Shown here: positions 16,320-25,072 of the stretch, in pieces
How the letters are laid out: the number at the start of each line of letters is the position of its first letter
Position numbering within the stretch: the first letter of the stretch is position 1
Assembly: GCA_036782755.1 (NCBI GenBank)
Contig: DAIPYL010000007.1
Location: 1 to 49,625 of the forward strand
Source of the DNA: Jeotgalicoccus sp036782755
GTDB taxonomy: Bacteria > Bacillota > Bacilli > Staphylococcales > Salinicoccaceae
Direction of reading: 5' to 3'
DNA: 49,625 nt
Notes under the pieces: generated by a model
The model's input: only the letters and a program-made list of their open reading frames with translations
The model's database searches: none
What the model was told of the DNA's origin: nothing
Position numbers and translations under genes: made by a program

Positions 16320-16730
16320 TTACCAGTGAAATTTATCGATGTATTTTTTAAGATGTGCGAATACTTCTTCGTATTGTGCAGCTGTGCCGCCGTAAGGGTC
16401 AGGAATATCCGCTGTGCTTTCCCCTGCATAATCTGACACCAGCTGAACATCTGCTTGTGGCCATCGTCCGAGAATTGCTTCTTTATGGCTTCTCCCCATA
16501 ACGAGCAGCGTGCCGTTTTCAATATCATCTGCTGTCAGCTGCTCCGGTTCGGATGGTGCAGGCAGACCATTTTCTTCTATTATAGAAAGTGTATGGCTGT
16601 TCGTACTGCTGTCCATGACGAAAAGTCCGCGTGATGCAATATCTTTATCCGGGTATTTCATCCGTGCGTAGCTTTCCGCGAGCGGACTGCGGCATGTGTT
16701 TCCTGTGCAGACAAAAATAAATTTATCCAC
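16320..16730 (-). CDS. ywlE: Low-molecular-weight protein phosphatase, probable protein-arginine phosphatase YwlE
   Basis: 136 residues. The P-loop CTGNTCRS starts at Cys8 and ends with Arg14. The Thr12 in this loop corresponds to the residue that gives B. subtilis YwlE its phosphoarginine preference. The general-acid Asp is in DIPDPYGG. YwlE reverses McsB arginine kinase marks. The start is a GTG (16728-16730) that overlaps the end of ywlC by 8 bases. Confidence 0.88.
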   Translation of the reverse strand: MDKFIFVCTGNTCRSPLAESYARMKYPDKDIASRGLFVMDSSTNSHTLSIIEENGLPAPSEPEQLTADDIENGTLLVMGRSHKEAILGRWPQADVQLVSDYAGESTADIPDPYGGTAAQYEEVFAHLKKYIDKFHW

Positions 16731-17772
16731 CCTGAATCACTTCATTTCCCGTCGCTTTGTATATACGGTTCATCAATCCTGCTGATTCCGGCACTTTATC
16801 AAAACCGTGAATGAAAATAATATCGACATCCGACGTATCCATAATACGGAGCGCCGAGTATAAATTACGTGCCGCTTCTTTGTAGCTGTCGCGGTCGCGG
16901 CATAAACTGATAAACTGTATGTCCTCACCGATGAATTCCCGGCTCGTTTCCGGTGCAATAATACCGACTTTCTGAGTGCGTTCCACAGGCAGTTTTGTAT
17001 TATTATTAATTCCGCCCTCAATAACAATTAACGGCTGGCTTGGTGCATAATGTTTATATTTCATGCCCGGTGAAATTGGTTTGTCTGTCTGGTCGCTTAC
17101 CGTGTCGACAATCGTTTCAAGTACTTCTTCCAGTTCCTCTTTCGTCACCGCACCGGGACGCGCGATTCTGTACGGGTACTGTGTACAATCAAGCACTGTA
17201 CTTTCAATACCGTAGATTGCTGATTCACTGTCGACAACCCCGTATAATCTGTCTTCCAGATCATCGATTACATGCTGGGCATTTGTCGGCGACGGCTTGC
17301 CGCTGATATTCGCACTTGGTGCAGCGAGCGGCATATCAGCATGTTGCAGAATCCTGCGTCCCACCGGGTGACTCGGCATGCGTACAGCCACAGAATCGAG
17401 TTCCGCAACTGCATTGGATGACAGATAGTCACCTGTCAGCGGGAGAATAAATGATATCGGCCCCGGCCAGAACGCCTCCATTAATTTTATGACGCGCTCA
17501 TCAAGTACTGACGTAAAATCTTCCAGCTGTCTGATGTCGTGGATATGTATAATCAAAGGATTGTCCCCCGGACGCCCTTTGGCAGAAAAAATCTTATTGA
17601 TTGCTTCTGAATTCCTCGCATCTGCTGCAAGACCGTAAACCGTTTCTGTCGGAATGCCGATAATTTCACCGTAAGTAAATGCAATTTTTATTTCTTCGAG
17701 CTGTCCCAGAAGCGCTGTCTGTTTACTGTCATCGGTTAAATCAGCCTCAGTAATCTTCCAAATTTTAGTCAC
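16723..17772 (-). CDS. ywlC: L-threonylcarbamoyladenylate synthase (Sua5/YwlC)
   Basis: 349 residues from a GTG at 17772. An open frame extends to 17862, but GGGGTG lies just before this GTG and the protein then begins MTKIWKITEADL. It makes threonylcarbamoyl-AMP for the t6A37 modification of ANN-decoding tRNAs. The YrdC domain (about 25-210) carries GEIIGIPTETVYGLAADA and FSAKGRPGDNPLIIH, followed by AAPSANISGKPSPT. A C-terminal Sua5 domain follows the PGMKYKHYAP linker. The start overlaps the prmC stop by 8 bases. Confidence 0.94.
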   Translation of the reverse strand: MTKIWKITEADLTDDSKQTALLGQLEEIKIAFTYGEIIGIPTETVYGLAADARNSEAINKIFSAKGRPGDNPLIIHIHDIRQLEDFTSVLDERVIKLMEAFWPGPISFILPLTGDYLSSNAVAELDSVAVRMPSHPVGRRILQHADMPLAAPSANISGKPSPTNAQHVIDDLEDRLYGVVDSESAIYGIESTVLDCTQYPYRIARPGAVTKEELEEVLETIVDTVSDQTDKPISPGMKYKHYAPSQPLIVIEGGINNNTKLPVERTQKVGIIAPETSREFIGEDIQFISLCRDRDSYKEAARNLYSALRIMDTSDVDIIFIHGFDKVPESAGLMNRIYKATGNEVIQGG

Positions 17773-18619
17773 TCTTATCACCCCGCGTAAAATATAATAT
17801 TCTGTCATGCTGATTAATGTCTTTAACGACCTGCACTTCAGTGTCCGGCCAGACATTTTCAATGTAGGTCCTCAATGCTTCTGCCTGATTAAAGCCGATT
17901 TCAAAATACACACGTCCGCCCGGCTTCAGAACGTCCGGCAGTGCACGAATCATCTCTTTGTAGAGAGCAAGTCCGTTATCATCCGCAAACAGTGCTGTGT
18001 CCGGCTCATGCTCAAGTACAGACGCTGTCATAAGGTGTTTCTCATCCTCGCTTATATACGGAGGATTAGAGATGATTATATCAGCTTTAATTTCTTTATC
18101 CACTAATGGTGCAAATAAGCTGCCTTCCAAATATTCCACGGTCACTCCGAGACGCTCCCCGTTCTTACGGGCTACTTTCAGTGCGCCGCGTGATAAATCG
18201 GTCACGATTACTCTGTTAGACTTCCAATACTTAGCTAAAGTCAGACCGATTGCACCTGTGCCGGTGCCTATATCAACTGCTGTCAGACCTGAGTCTTTTT
18301 CGTTATTCAGCACGAATGCCACGAGTTCTTCCGTTTCATTTCTCGGAATCAGCGTATCAGGTGTGACCGCAAAGTAAGCATCGTAAAAATACGCTTCGCC
18401 GAGCACATACTGATACGGTTCATTTTGACAGACACGTTTAATAACATCGCTGAACATTATATAATCTTCTTTTGGCATTGGATCTTCACCGTGCACCATC
18501 AATTTCATAAAATTCATGCCAAAAAGCTCTTCCATTACAATCGATGCGACCCTGGTTTCCTGTCCAGATACACTTAAAGAGGCTTCCGCCTCTTTAAGTA
18601 CTGTCTTATATTGTTTCAT
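17765..18619 (-). CDS. prmC: Peptide chain release factor N5-glutamine methyltransferase
   Basis: 284 residues. It methylates the Gln of the GGQ motif in release factors RF1 and RF2. The SAM-binding segment VDIGTGTGAIGLTLAK and the catalytic NPPY in IISNPPYIS are visible. The N-terminal helical substrate domain carries YQYVLGEAYFY, and TLIPRNETEELV follows. It overlaps the end of prfA by 14 bases, linking the modifier to its substrate. Confidence 0.96.
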   Translation of the reverse strand: MKQYKTVLKEAEASLSVSGQETRVASIVMEELFGMNFMKLMVHGEDPMPKEDYIMFSDVIKRVCQNEPYQYVLGEAYFYDAYFAVTPDTLIPRNETEELVAFVLNNEKDSGLTAVDIGTGTGAIGLTLAKYWKSNRVIVTDLSRGALKVARKNGERLGVTVEYLEGSLFAPLVDKEIKADIIISNPPYISEDEKHLMTASVLEHEPDTALFADDNGLALYKEMIRALPDVLKPGGRVYFEIGFNQAEALRTYIENVWPDTEVQVVKDINQHDRILYFTRGDKSD

Positions 18620-19685
18620 TGTTCAGTTCTTCCAGTTTCGAAGTCTGCTCTTCGATTGCCAGCGCATCGATAATTTCATCGAGGCTTCCGTTAATAATCT
18701 GGTCGAGCTTTTGAATTGTTAAACCGATACGGTGATCAGTGACGCGGTTTTGCGGATAGTTGTAAGTACGGATACGTTCAGAACGATCTCCTGTACCAAC
18801 TGCTGATTTTCTCTTCTCTGCATATTCCGCATGTGCTTCCTGCTGCATCATGTCGTAAACGCGCGCTTTAAGTACTTTCATTGCACGCTCTCTGTTTTTA
18901 ATTTGTGATTTCTCATCCTGTGATGTTACTACCGTACCGCTTGGCAGGTGGGTAATACGTACTGCTGAGTCCGTTGTGTTAACGTGCTGTCCGCCGGCAC
19001 CGCTTGAACGGTACGTATCAATCTTAATATCTTCGTTGCGGATATTAACTTCCACATCTTCAACTTCAGGCAGTACTGCAACAGTTGCTGTAGACGTATG
19101 AATACGCCCGCCTGATTCAGTTTCAGGTACGCGCTGCACACGGTGTGCGCCGTTCTCAAACTTCAGTTTTGAGAATGCCCCTTTACCGTGAATTAAGAAG
19201 CTGACTTCTTTAAAACCGCCCTGGTCACTGCTTTGAGAATCAACAACTTCGGTACGCCATCCCTGGTCTTCAGCATATCTTGAATACATTCTGAACAGAT
19301 CTCCTGCGAAAATCTGTGCTTCGTCCCCGCCGGCTGCACCGCGAATTTCCATAACGACGTTTTTCTCATCGTTCGGGTCTTTCGGGATAATAAGAATTTT
19401 TAATTCTTCCTCCAGCTTCGGCAGCATGCTTTCCGATTCTGCAATTTCTTCTTTCAGCATATCGATCATTTCCTGATCATCTGTTTCTTTCAGCATTTCT
19501 TTAGATTCTTCAATAGTCTCCATGTGCCCTCTGTAAACGCGGAACACTTCGACAGTATCGTGAATGTCGCTCTGCTCTTTGGAGTACGTGCGGAGTTTGT
19601 CCGGGTCGCTGACTACATCGGGATCGCTGAGTAATTCAGTTAGCTGTTCATATCGGTTTTCAATTATTTCGAGTTGATCAAACAT
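18606..19685 (-). CDS. prfA: Peptide chain release factor 1
   Basis: 359 residues. RF1 reads UAA and UAG stop codons. The GGQ loop lies in SSGAGGQHVNTTDSAVRITH, the methylation target of PrmC. The long N-terminal coiled domain (FDQLEIIENRYEQLTELLSD) and the IRTYNYPQNRVTDHRIG C-terminus are standard. It is transcribed into prmC. In S. aureus tdk lies between rpmE2 and prfA, but no tdk is present here. Confidence 0.98.
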   Translation of the reverse strand: MFDQLEIIENRYEQLTELLSDPDVVSDPDKLRTYSKEQSDIHDTVEVFRVYRGHMETIEESKEMLKETDDQEMIDMLKEEIAESESMLPKLEEELKILIIPKDPNDEKNVVMEIRGAAGGDEAQIFAGDLFRMYSRYAEDQGWRTEVVDSQSSDQGGFKEVSFLIHGKGAFSKLKFENGAHRVQRVPETESGGRIHTSTATVAVLPEVEDVEVNIRNEDIKIDTYRSSGAGGQHVNTTDSAVRITHLPSGTVVTSQDEKSQIKNRERAMKVLKARVYDMMQQEAHAEYAEKRKSAVGTGDRSERIRTYNYPQNRVTDHRIGLTIQKLDQIINGSLDEIIDALAIEEQTSKLEELNNETI

Positions 19686-19744
19686 AAGAATACGTCCTTT
19701 TCCTGGTACTTTTTAGTTACTTTATTATAGCATATTTTTAAGAC

Positions 19745-19775
19745 AAAAAAACTGCACTGAGATACTCAGTGCAGT
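19745..19775 (-). terminator. Terminator after rpmE2
   Basis: ACTGCACTGAG (19751-19761), loop ATA and CTCAGTGCAGT (19765-19775) form a perfect 11-bp stem. On the minus strand it is followed by about seven T. Confidence 0.92.
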
Positions 19776-19785
19776 TGAAGTTTTG

Positions 19786-20046
19786 TTATTGTTCGTTGCT
19801 TGATTTAAGACCGAATTTTTTGTTGAATTTCTCAACACGGCCGTCTGCAGATGCGAACTTCTGACGTCCTGTGTAGAACGGGTGTGAATCAGAAGAGATA
19901 TCTAAACGAATAACCGGGTACTCGTTACCATCTTCCCACTCCATAGTTTCAGAAGAAGTACGTGTAGATCCACTTAAGAATTTAAAATCTGTAGTTGAAT
20001 CTAAAAAGATTACTTTTTTGTATTCAGGATGAATTCCTTGTTTCAT
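19786..20046 (-). CDS. rpmE2: 50S ribosomal protein L31 type B
   Basis: 86 residues, a large-subunit ribosomal protein. It starts MKQGIHPEYKKVIFLDSTTDFKFLSGST and has HPFYTGRQKF. The zinc-binding cysteines of type A L31 are absent, so this is the zinc-independent B form. It has its own promoter and terminator. Confidence 0.97.
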   Translation of the reverse strand: MKQGIHPEYKKVIFLDSTTDFKFLSGSTRTSSETMEWEDGNEYPVIRLDISSDSHPFYTGRQKFASADGRVEKFNKKFGLKSSNEQ

Positions 20047-20147
20047 AATTGTCAGCTCCTTTGCCCTGGACCATCTGGAACAGAGTTATTTGTGGCTATC
20101 ACCACGCATTACTTTGCCATTATACATTCTCACAGTGTAAAAAGCAA
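20047..20147 (-). promoter_or_regulatory. rpmE2 promoter and possible L31 leader RNA
   Basis: On the minus strand TTGCTT (20142-20147), 17 bases and TATAAT (20119-20124) form a good promoter. The ~70-base leader contains a GTGG-TGATAG-CCAC hairpin and then a region that could partly pair with the AAAGGAG ribosome site. L31 leaders with autoregulatory hairpins are known in Firmicutes. Whether this is one needs a covariance-model search. Confidence 0.55.
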
Positions 20148-20162
20148 TATCTGTGAAGAAAT

Positions 20163-21491
20163 TTATATTACAGGTTTCCCTGTTTTCTGAGAACTGATCA
20201 TGCGGTCTCTAAGCACATCGAAGAACTCTTCGTTTGTTTTCGTCGTTTTTAAAATTCTCAGGAAACGTTCTGTAAAGTCCGAAGAATCCGTGAACAGATT
20301 TCTAAGCTGCCATAAAATTTCAAGCTCTTTCTTATCGAGCAGCAGCTCTTCTTTACGCGTGCTTGAACGCCTGATATCGATTGCCGGGTAAATGCGGCGC
20401 TCGCTTAAATTACGGTCCAGATGAAGCTCCATGTTGCCTGTCCCTTTAAACTCTTCGTAAATTACATCGTCCATACGGCTGCCCGTATCGACTAATGCAG
20501 TAGACAGTATCGTCAGGCTCCCGCCTGCTTCAATATTACGCGCTGCACCGAAGAAATGCTTCGGACGGTGCAGACTCGCCGGATCAAGTCCGCCGGACAA
20601 TGTGCGGCCGGATGCCGGAATAACAAGGTTGTATGCACGTGCAAGACGGGTAATGGAGTCCATTAAAATAATAACATCCTCACCCATTTCAACGAGACGC
20701 TTCGCACGTTCCAGCAGCAGCTCCGCCACTTTAACGTGGTGCTGAGGCGGCTCATCGAAAGTCGAATGTACAACATCAGCCTGTTCAACAGAACGTTCAA
20801 GGTCTGTAACTTCTTCCGGACGTTCGCCGATTAACAGGATAAAAAGCTTTACGTTCGGATGGTTCGTCGTAATTGCCTGAGCAATTTCTTTTAAGAGTGA
20901 TGTTTTACCGGCTTTCGGAGGTGCAACAATCATGCCGCGCTGTCCGAAACCGATCGGCGTCACTAAATCCATAATACGCGTCGACATATCAGCCGGCTCG
21001 TTTTCTAGACGGATACGCTCATCCGGATATAACGGTGTTAAAGCTTGGAAATGCGGACGCTTTTTAACTTCTTCAGCGTTATGGTCGTTAATAAAGTCGA
21101 CCTGCAGGAGACCGTAATATTTCTCGTTTTCTTTAGGCTTGCGGACTTTACCTGTAACTTTGTCCCCTTTTTTCAGTTCGAAACGGCGAATCTGCGATGC
21201 AGAAATATAAATATCTTTCTCACCTTTCGAATAGTTAACTGTACGGAGAAAACCGTAGCCGTCCTGCTGGATATCATCCAGGATACCCTCCATATAATAA
21301 TTGCCGTCTTTCTCCATTTCAGCTTCCAGAATCGCAAGGACCAATTCTTTCTTATTTAATTTGCTGTAGTTCGACAGACGTAAACTTTTCGCACGTTCTG
21401 TTAATGCTTTCGTCGTATTATTTTTATACAACGCATCAAATGTTTCATATTTCATATCCTGTGTCTTTGGTTTATCAGACAATATTTCCAC
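20163..21491 (-). CDS. rho: Transcription termination factor Rho
   Basis: 442 residues, a hexameric RNA helicase that ends transcription. An N-terminal SAP-like helix region (LRLSNYSKLNKKELVLAILE) is followed by the cold-shock RNA-binding domain (EGILDDIQQDGYGFLRT) and the RecA-like domain with Walker A APPKAGKTSLLKE and Walker B DVIILMDSITRLARAYN. GRTLSGGLDPASL and the R-loop are present. The GTG at 21491 has GGGAA only two bases upstream. A TTG at 21482 is spaced better, so the N-terminus is uncertain by three residues. Confidence 0.97.
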   Translation of the reverse strand: MEILSDKPKTQDMKYETFDALYKNNTTKALTERAKSLRLSNYSKLNKKELVLAILEAEMEKDGNYYMEGILDDIQQDGYGFLRTVNYSKGEKDIYISASQIRRFELKKGDKVTGKVRKPKENEKYYGLLQVDFINDHNAEEVKKRPHFQALTPLYPDERIRLENEPADMSTRIMDLVTPIGFGQRGMIVAPPKAGKTSLLKEIAQAITTNHPNVKLFILLIGERPEEVTDLERSVEQADVVHSTFDEPPQHHVKVAELLLERAKRLVEMGEDVIILMDSITRLARAYNLVIPASGRTLSGGLDPASLHRPKHFFGAARNIEAGGSLTILSTALVDTGSRMDDVIYEEFKGTGNMELHLDRNLSERRIYPAIDIRRSSTRKEELLLDKKELEILWQLRNLFTDSSDFTERFLRILKTTKTNEEFFDVLRDRMISSQKTGKPVI

Positions 21492-21683
21492 TTCCCAATA
21501 CTGATTTTATTAATTTTTATCATTCTTTTTTACATATTTTCCGGAATATTTTTAGAAATTGCGCTGGAGCTGCGGAATTAATTCTCCATGGGAGCATGAA
21601 GCTGAAGTTTTTTTAAAAGGCATACATATATTACATCCGGAGCACAGTCGATGTCAAAGAAAACCTGCCGGAATGAGACTGAG

Positions 21684-21738
21684 CGTGCCGCCGTCGTTTC
21701 ACGGTGGCACGCTAGTTCTGATTCCAGCCTGGCAATAT
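21684..21738 (+). repeat. 55-bp repeat, copy 1, ends at the left edge of the gap
   Basis: These 55 bases are identical to 21839-21893. They contain AGCGTGCCGCCG / CGGTGGCACGCT (about 21682-21713), a 12-bp stem with one G-T pair and an 8-base loop. The hairpin has no T-run on either side. Confidence 0.95.
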
Positions 21739-21838
21739 NNNNNNNNNNNNNNNNNNNNNNNNNNNNNNNNNNNNNNNNNNNNNNNNNNNNNNNNNNNNNN
21801 NNNNNNNNNNNNNNNNNNNNNNNNNNNNNNNNNNNNNN
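21739..21838. other. Assembly gap, 100 N
   Basis: Exactly 100 N. It is flanked by identical 55-base sequences, so true length and content are unknown. Confidence 1.
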
Positions 21839-21893
21839 CGTGCCGCCGTCGTTTCACGGTGGCACGCTAGTTCTGATTCCAGCCTGGCAATAT
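21839..21893 (+). repeat. 55-bp repeat, copy 2, starts at the right edge of the gap
   Basis: Identical to 21684-21738. It ends in the first base of the glpX stop codon and lies at the 3' end of glpX. It could serve as the glpX 3' hairpin. Confidence 0.95.
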
Positions 21894-22858
21894 TACTTAT
21901 CAACAACCATGTTCGGTTTCTTCTTCAAACTGTGACGACTGTTCACAAACCGCACAGTCCCTGACTTTGCACGCATAACGACTGATGACGTTTCAGCAAA
22001 ACCGCTCTTGAACTGCACACCTTTCATCAGTTCGCCGTCGGTAACTGCAGTCGCTGCAAAAATTGCATCGTCACCGCTGACCAGATCTTCCAGTTCAAGT
22101 TTGCCGTTTGGATTAACACCCATCGCTATGCAGCGGGCACGCTCCTCATTGTTTCTCGGCAGCAGACGCCCTTGAAAATCTCCTTCAAGGGCTTTAATTC
22201 CCGCTGCTGCAATCACACCTTCGGGTGCACCGCCGACACCCATTAAAATATCAACGCCCGTCCAGTCAAAGCACGTATTAATCGCCGCACCGACATCACC
22301 GTTATCGAACATAATAATACGTGCGCCAAGTGCACGGACCTGATTGATAATTTTCTGGCTGCGTTCGCGTTTAATAATCGTTACCGTAACGTCGCTGACA
22401 TCTTTATTTTTCGCTTTTGCCACTGCACGGATATTTTCTTCAACAGACATATTTATATCTATAACACCGAGACAGTCCGGTCCGACAGCAATTTTCTGCA
22501 TATACATGTCAGGTGCGTGCAGCAGGTTTCCTTTATCTGCAACGGCAAGTACTGTCATTGCACCGAAAGTACCTTCTGCAACAGTTGTTGTCCCTTCCAG
22601 CGGATCGACTGCAATATCGAGTTCCGGGCCGTCTTTCGTGCCGAGTTCTTCTCCGATATAAAGCATCGGCGCTTCATCAATCTCGCCCTCGCCGATAACT
22701 ACTCTCCCCTTCATCGGAATCGTTTCAAAGAGACGGCGCATTGCTGTTGTTGCCGCGTCGTCCGCTGAATTTTTCTGACCTTTTCCTGTCCACGCGGCAC
22801 TTGCCAGCGCAGCTGCTTCAGTCACTCTTACGAGCTCCATCGATAATCCTCTTTCCAA
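21893..22858 (-). CDS. glpX: Class II fructose-1,6-bisphosphatase GlpX
   Basis: 321 residues. It hydrolyses fructose 1,6-bisphosphate in gluconeogenesis. Metal and substrate motifs are VVIGEGEIDEAPMLYIGE and the phosphatase signature AVDPLEGTT, followed by GVDILMGVGGAPEG. The TTG start at 22858 is supported by AGGGGG 9 bases upstream and by B. subtilis GlpX, which also begins MER-LSMELVRVTEAA. An internal ATG at 22840 is a weaker choice. It sits between rho and murZ as in Bacillus and is preceded by the murZ terminator, so it is probably transcribed separately. Confidence 0.95.
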   Translation of the reverse strand: MERGLSMELVRVTEAAALASAAWTGKGQKNSADDAATTAMRRLFETIPMKGRVVIGEGEIDEAPMLYIGEELGTKDGPELDIAVDPLEGTTTVAEGTFGAMTVLAVADKGNLLHAPDMYMQKIAVGPDCLGVIDINMSVEENIRAVAKAKNKDVSDVTVTIIKRERSQKIINQVRALGARIIMFDNGDVGAAINTCFDWTGVDILMGVGGAPEGVIAAAGIKALEGDFQGRLLPRNNEERARCIAMGVNPNGKLELEDLVSGDDAIFAATAVTDGELMKGVQFKSGFAETSSVVMRAKSGTVRFVNSRHSLKKKPNMVVDK

Positions 22859-22914
22859 AAATGTTTCCCCCTATATATCCGTGCTGATTTTTCTTAACTA
22901 TTATAACACAGAGA

Positions 22915-22946
22915 AAAGACTGGAATTTTTACAAACTCCAGTCTTT
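22915..22946 (-). terminator. Terminator after murZ
   Basis: AAAGACTGGA (22915-22924) and TCCAGTCTTT (22937-22946) form a 10-bp stem with a 12-base loop. On the minus strand it ends in TTTTCTC. The stem core AGACTGGA is the same as in the atp operon terminator. Confidence 0.75.
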
Positions 22947-22952
22947 GAACAT

Positions 22953-24218
22953 TTAATCTTTTAAAGTTTCACGCCATATATCCGCACCGAGTGCCTCTAA
23001 TTTCTTAACGATATCAGCATAGCCTCTGTCGATATGATTGACGTTATGAATTGTCGTTACGCCGTCTGCAATCAGACCGGAAATTAAAAGACATGCACCT
23101 GCCCGCAGGTCACTTGCATATACTTCCGCACCTTTAAGCTGTGACGGGTAAATTAAAGCACTGCCGCTCTTCTTCTCAATATGAGCATTCATGCGGGACA
23201 GTTCATCCACGTGTCTGAATCGTGCCGGATAAATAGTTTCGGTAATTTTACTTACACCATCAGCTAAAAACATAAGCGGCGTAATCGGCTGCTGCAAGTC
23301 TGTTGCAAAACCGGGATACACTTGTGTTTTTAACGAAACAGCATTATATTTTCCCGGTTTATTAATTACGACATAGTCATCGCCGATGTCAAGTTCAACA
23401 CCCATTTCTTCCAGTTTTGCAGACAATGATTCCATGTGTGTCGGGATAATATTATTTACTTTATAATTTTTACCGGCAATTGCTCCGACAATCATATAAG
23501 TTCCCGCTTCAATACGGTCAGGAATAATATTATGCGTCGTGCCGTGGAGTTCTTCCACACCTTCGATACGAATTGTATCTGTACCTGCACCTCTAATATT
23601 CGCACCCATGTTGTTTAAAAGTGAAGCAACGTCGACGATTTCAGGCTCTTTTGCTACATTTTCCAAAATTGTGCGTCCTTCTGCACAACTTGCTGCGAGC
23701 ATCATATTAATCGTTGCACCTACTGATACAACATCGAAGAATATTTTTGCGCCAGTCAATTTTTCTGCTGTCAGATACATCGCACCGTGTTCGTTCGTTA
23801 CTTTGGCACCAAGTGCTTCAAACCCTTTAATGTGCTGATCAATCGGTCTTGGCCCGAGCGGACATCCGCCAGGCAGGCCGATAACACATTTTTTAAAGCG
23901 CGAGAGCATTGCCCCCATCATATAATACGATGCGCGTAAAGATTGTACTTTGTTGTTTGACAGCGGCATATTCACTGCGTCTTCTGCATTGACTTCAAGA
24001 GTCGTCCCTGACAGATCTGTTTTAATATTCAGGTCGTTTAACAGACTCATCAGCGTTTTAACGTCGCTGATTTCAGGGAGTCCTTCCAGTCTCACTGTAC
24101 CGCTCGCAGCCATAAGCGAGGCCGGAATCAGTGCAACTGCACTGTTTTTAGCACCGCTGATGTCAACTTGTCCCGTCAATGTACTGCCGCCGCGGACTTT
24201 AATTACATCTTCAGCCAT
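22953..24218 (-). CDS. murZ: UDP-N-acetylglucosamine 1-carboxyvinyltransferase, second paralogue (MurZ)
   Basis: 421 residues, the same reaction as MurA. Lys24-Asn25 (SGAKNSAV), fosfomycin-target Cys119 (PGGCPLGPRPIDQH) and YPGFATDLQQP with the catalytic Asp are present. Its position between glpX and the transaldolase-like gene matches B. subtilis murAB and S. aureus murZ. GGAGC lies upstream of the ATG, and the gene follows fsa by 34 bases with no terminator between, so it is probably co-transcribed with it. Confidence 0.96.
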   Translation of the reverse strand: MAEDVIKVRGGSTLTGQVDISGAKNSAVALIPASLMAASGTVRLEGLPEISDVKTLMSLLNDLNIKTDLSGTTLEVNAEDAVNMPLSNNKVQSLRASYYMMGAMLSRFKKCVIGLPGGCPLGPRPIDQHIKGFEALGAKVTNEHGAMYLTAEKLTGAKIFFDVVSVGATINMMLAASCAEGRTILENVAKEPEIVDVASLLNNMGANIRGAGTDTIRIEGVEELHGTTHNIIPDRIEAGTYMIVGAIAGKNYKVNNIIPTHMESLSAKLEEMGVELDIGDDYVVINKPGKYNAVSLKTQVYPGFATDLQQPITPLMFLADGVSKITETIYPARFRHVDELSRMNAHIEKKSGSALIYPSQLKGAEVYASDLRAGACLLISGLIADGVTTIHNVNHIDRGYADIVKKLEALGADIWRETLKD

Positions 24219-24252
24219 ATAGAAAGCTCCTTGTCATTTAATTATATGGAGA

Positions 24253-24894
24253 CTACTTATTGTTCCAGTCGTTTAAGAATTGTTCGATACCTTTATCAGT
24301 TAAAGGATGCTGCGTTAACGTTTTAATTACTTTGTAAGGAATTGTTGCGATATCAGCACCGCGTACTGCTGCTCCGTGCATGTGGCCGGCGTTGCGGATT
24401 GATGCCGCAATAATTTCAGTATCGATATCGTGAATCGCAAAAATAGCAGCGATATCCTCGATTAACTGAAGTCCGTCAAGACCGATATCGTCAAGGCGTC
24501 CGATAAACGGCGATACGTAAGTTGCTCCTGCACGTGCCGCTGTAAGCGCCTGTACTGTGTTGAATACTAAAGTAACGTTCGTTTTAATGCCTTCTTCAGA
24601 AAGTACTTTAACTGCTTTCATGCCATCTTCAGTCATCGGAATTTTAACGATGATGTGCTCGTGAAGTTTCGCAAGTTCGCGTCCTTCTTCGATCATGCCT
24701 TCAGCGTCAAGTGCGATAACTTCACCGCTGACAGGTCCGCCTACAAGTTCACAGATTTCAACAAGTCTGTCGTGAAAAGAAATATCTTTCTCTTTGGCTA
24801 CTAATGACGGGTTAGTTGTCACACCGCTCAGTACGCCCCACTCGTTTATTTCTTTAATTTCATCCATATTAGCTGTATCTATAAAGTATTTCAT
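24253..24894 (-). CDS. Transaldolase / fructose-6-phosphate aldolase family (YwjH type)
   Basis: 213 residues, the short MipB/TalC transaldolase type. The N-terminus MKYFIDTANMDEIKE and WGVLSGVTTNPSLVAKE are family hallmarks. The Schiff-base Lys is in HIIVKIPMTEDG, and SPFIGRLDDIG follows. It could be a pentose-phosphate transaldolase or a fructose-6-phosphate aldolase, since the motifs do not separate them. Position beside murZ fits B. subtilis ywjH, annotated as transaldolase. GGAGG lies 10 bases before the ATG. Confidence 0.9.
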   Translation of the reverse strand: MKYFIDTANMDEIKEINEWGVLSGVTTNPSLVAKEKDISFHDRLVEICELVGGPVSGEVIALDAEGMIEEGRELAKLHEHIIVKIPMTEDGMKAVKVLSEEGIKTNVTLVFNTVQALTAARAGATYVSPFIGRLDDIGLDGLQLIEDIAAIFAIHDIDTEIIAASIRNAGHMHGAAVRGADIATIPYKVIKTLTQHPLTDKGIEQFLNDWNNK

Positions 24895-24929
24895 CTTGTT
24901 TCGTCCTCCAGTATTGTGATATTACTTTC

Positions 24930-24959
24930 ATTATAATTTAAAGCTTCACAAACTGACAA
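24930..24959 (-). promoter_or_regulatory. SigA promoter of fsa-murZ
   Basis: On the minus strand TTGTCA (24954-24959), an 18-base spacer and TATAAT (24930-24935). The start site would be about 30 bases before the fsa ATG. Confidence 0.7.
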
Positions 24960-25040
24960 TGCTTTACCATTAACAGTTCATTAAAACATTTTAATTATTG
25001 CTGTTTTCCTTGCCGCAAAGGTATTTTAACACATATTATT

Positions 25041-25072
25041 AAAAAAAGACCGCGCTTTTACAACGCAATCTT
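25041..25072 (-). terminator. Terminator after pyrG
   Basis: On the minus strand AAGATTGCG pairs with CGCGGTCTT (two G-T pairs) around a 9-base loop and is followed by seven T. It lies about 130 bases after the pyrG stop. Confidence 0.75.

Larger units (their letters stand above)
21492..21892. other. rho-glpX intergenic region with assembly gap
   Basis: 401 bases, including 100 N at 21739-21838. No gene is supported on the sequenced parts. The only strong structure is a GC-rich hairpin in each 55-base flank of the gap. The ~190 bases next to rho are AT-rich and show no convincing promoter to my eye. Confidence 0.6.

Noticed and set aside
21684..21893. The 55-bp duplication as a CRISPR repeat or insertion-sequence end
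   Set aside because: Only two copies, one on each side of a 100-N gap, no spacer pattern, no transposase. Assembly overlap is likelier.
21559..21935. Open frames reading through the N run
   Set aside because: They cross an assembly gap and have no recognisable product.
22900..22905. TATAAT upstream of glpX as a confident promoter
   Set aside because: The -35 position falls inside the murZ terminator and does not match the consensus, so it was not listed as a feature.
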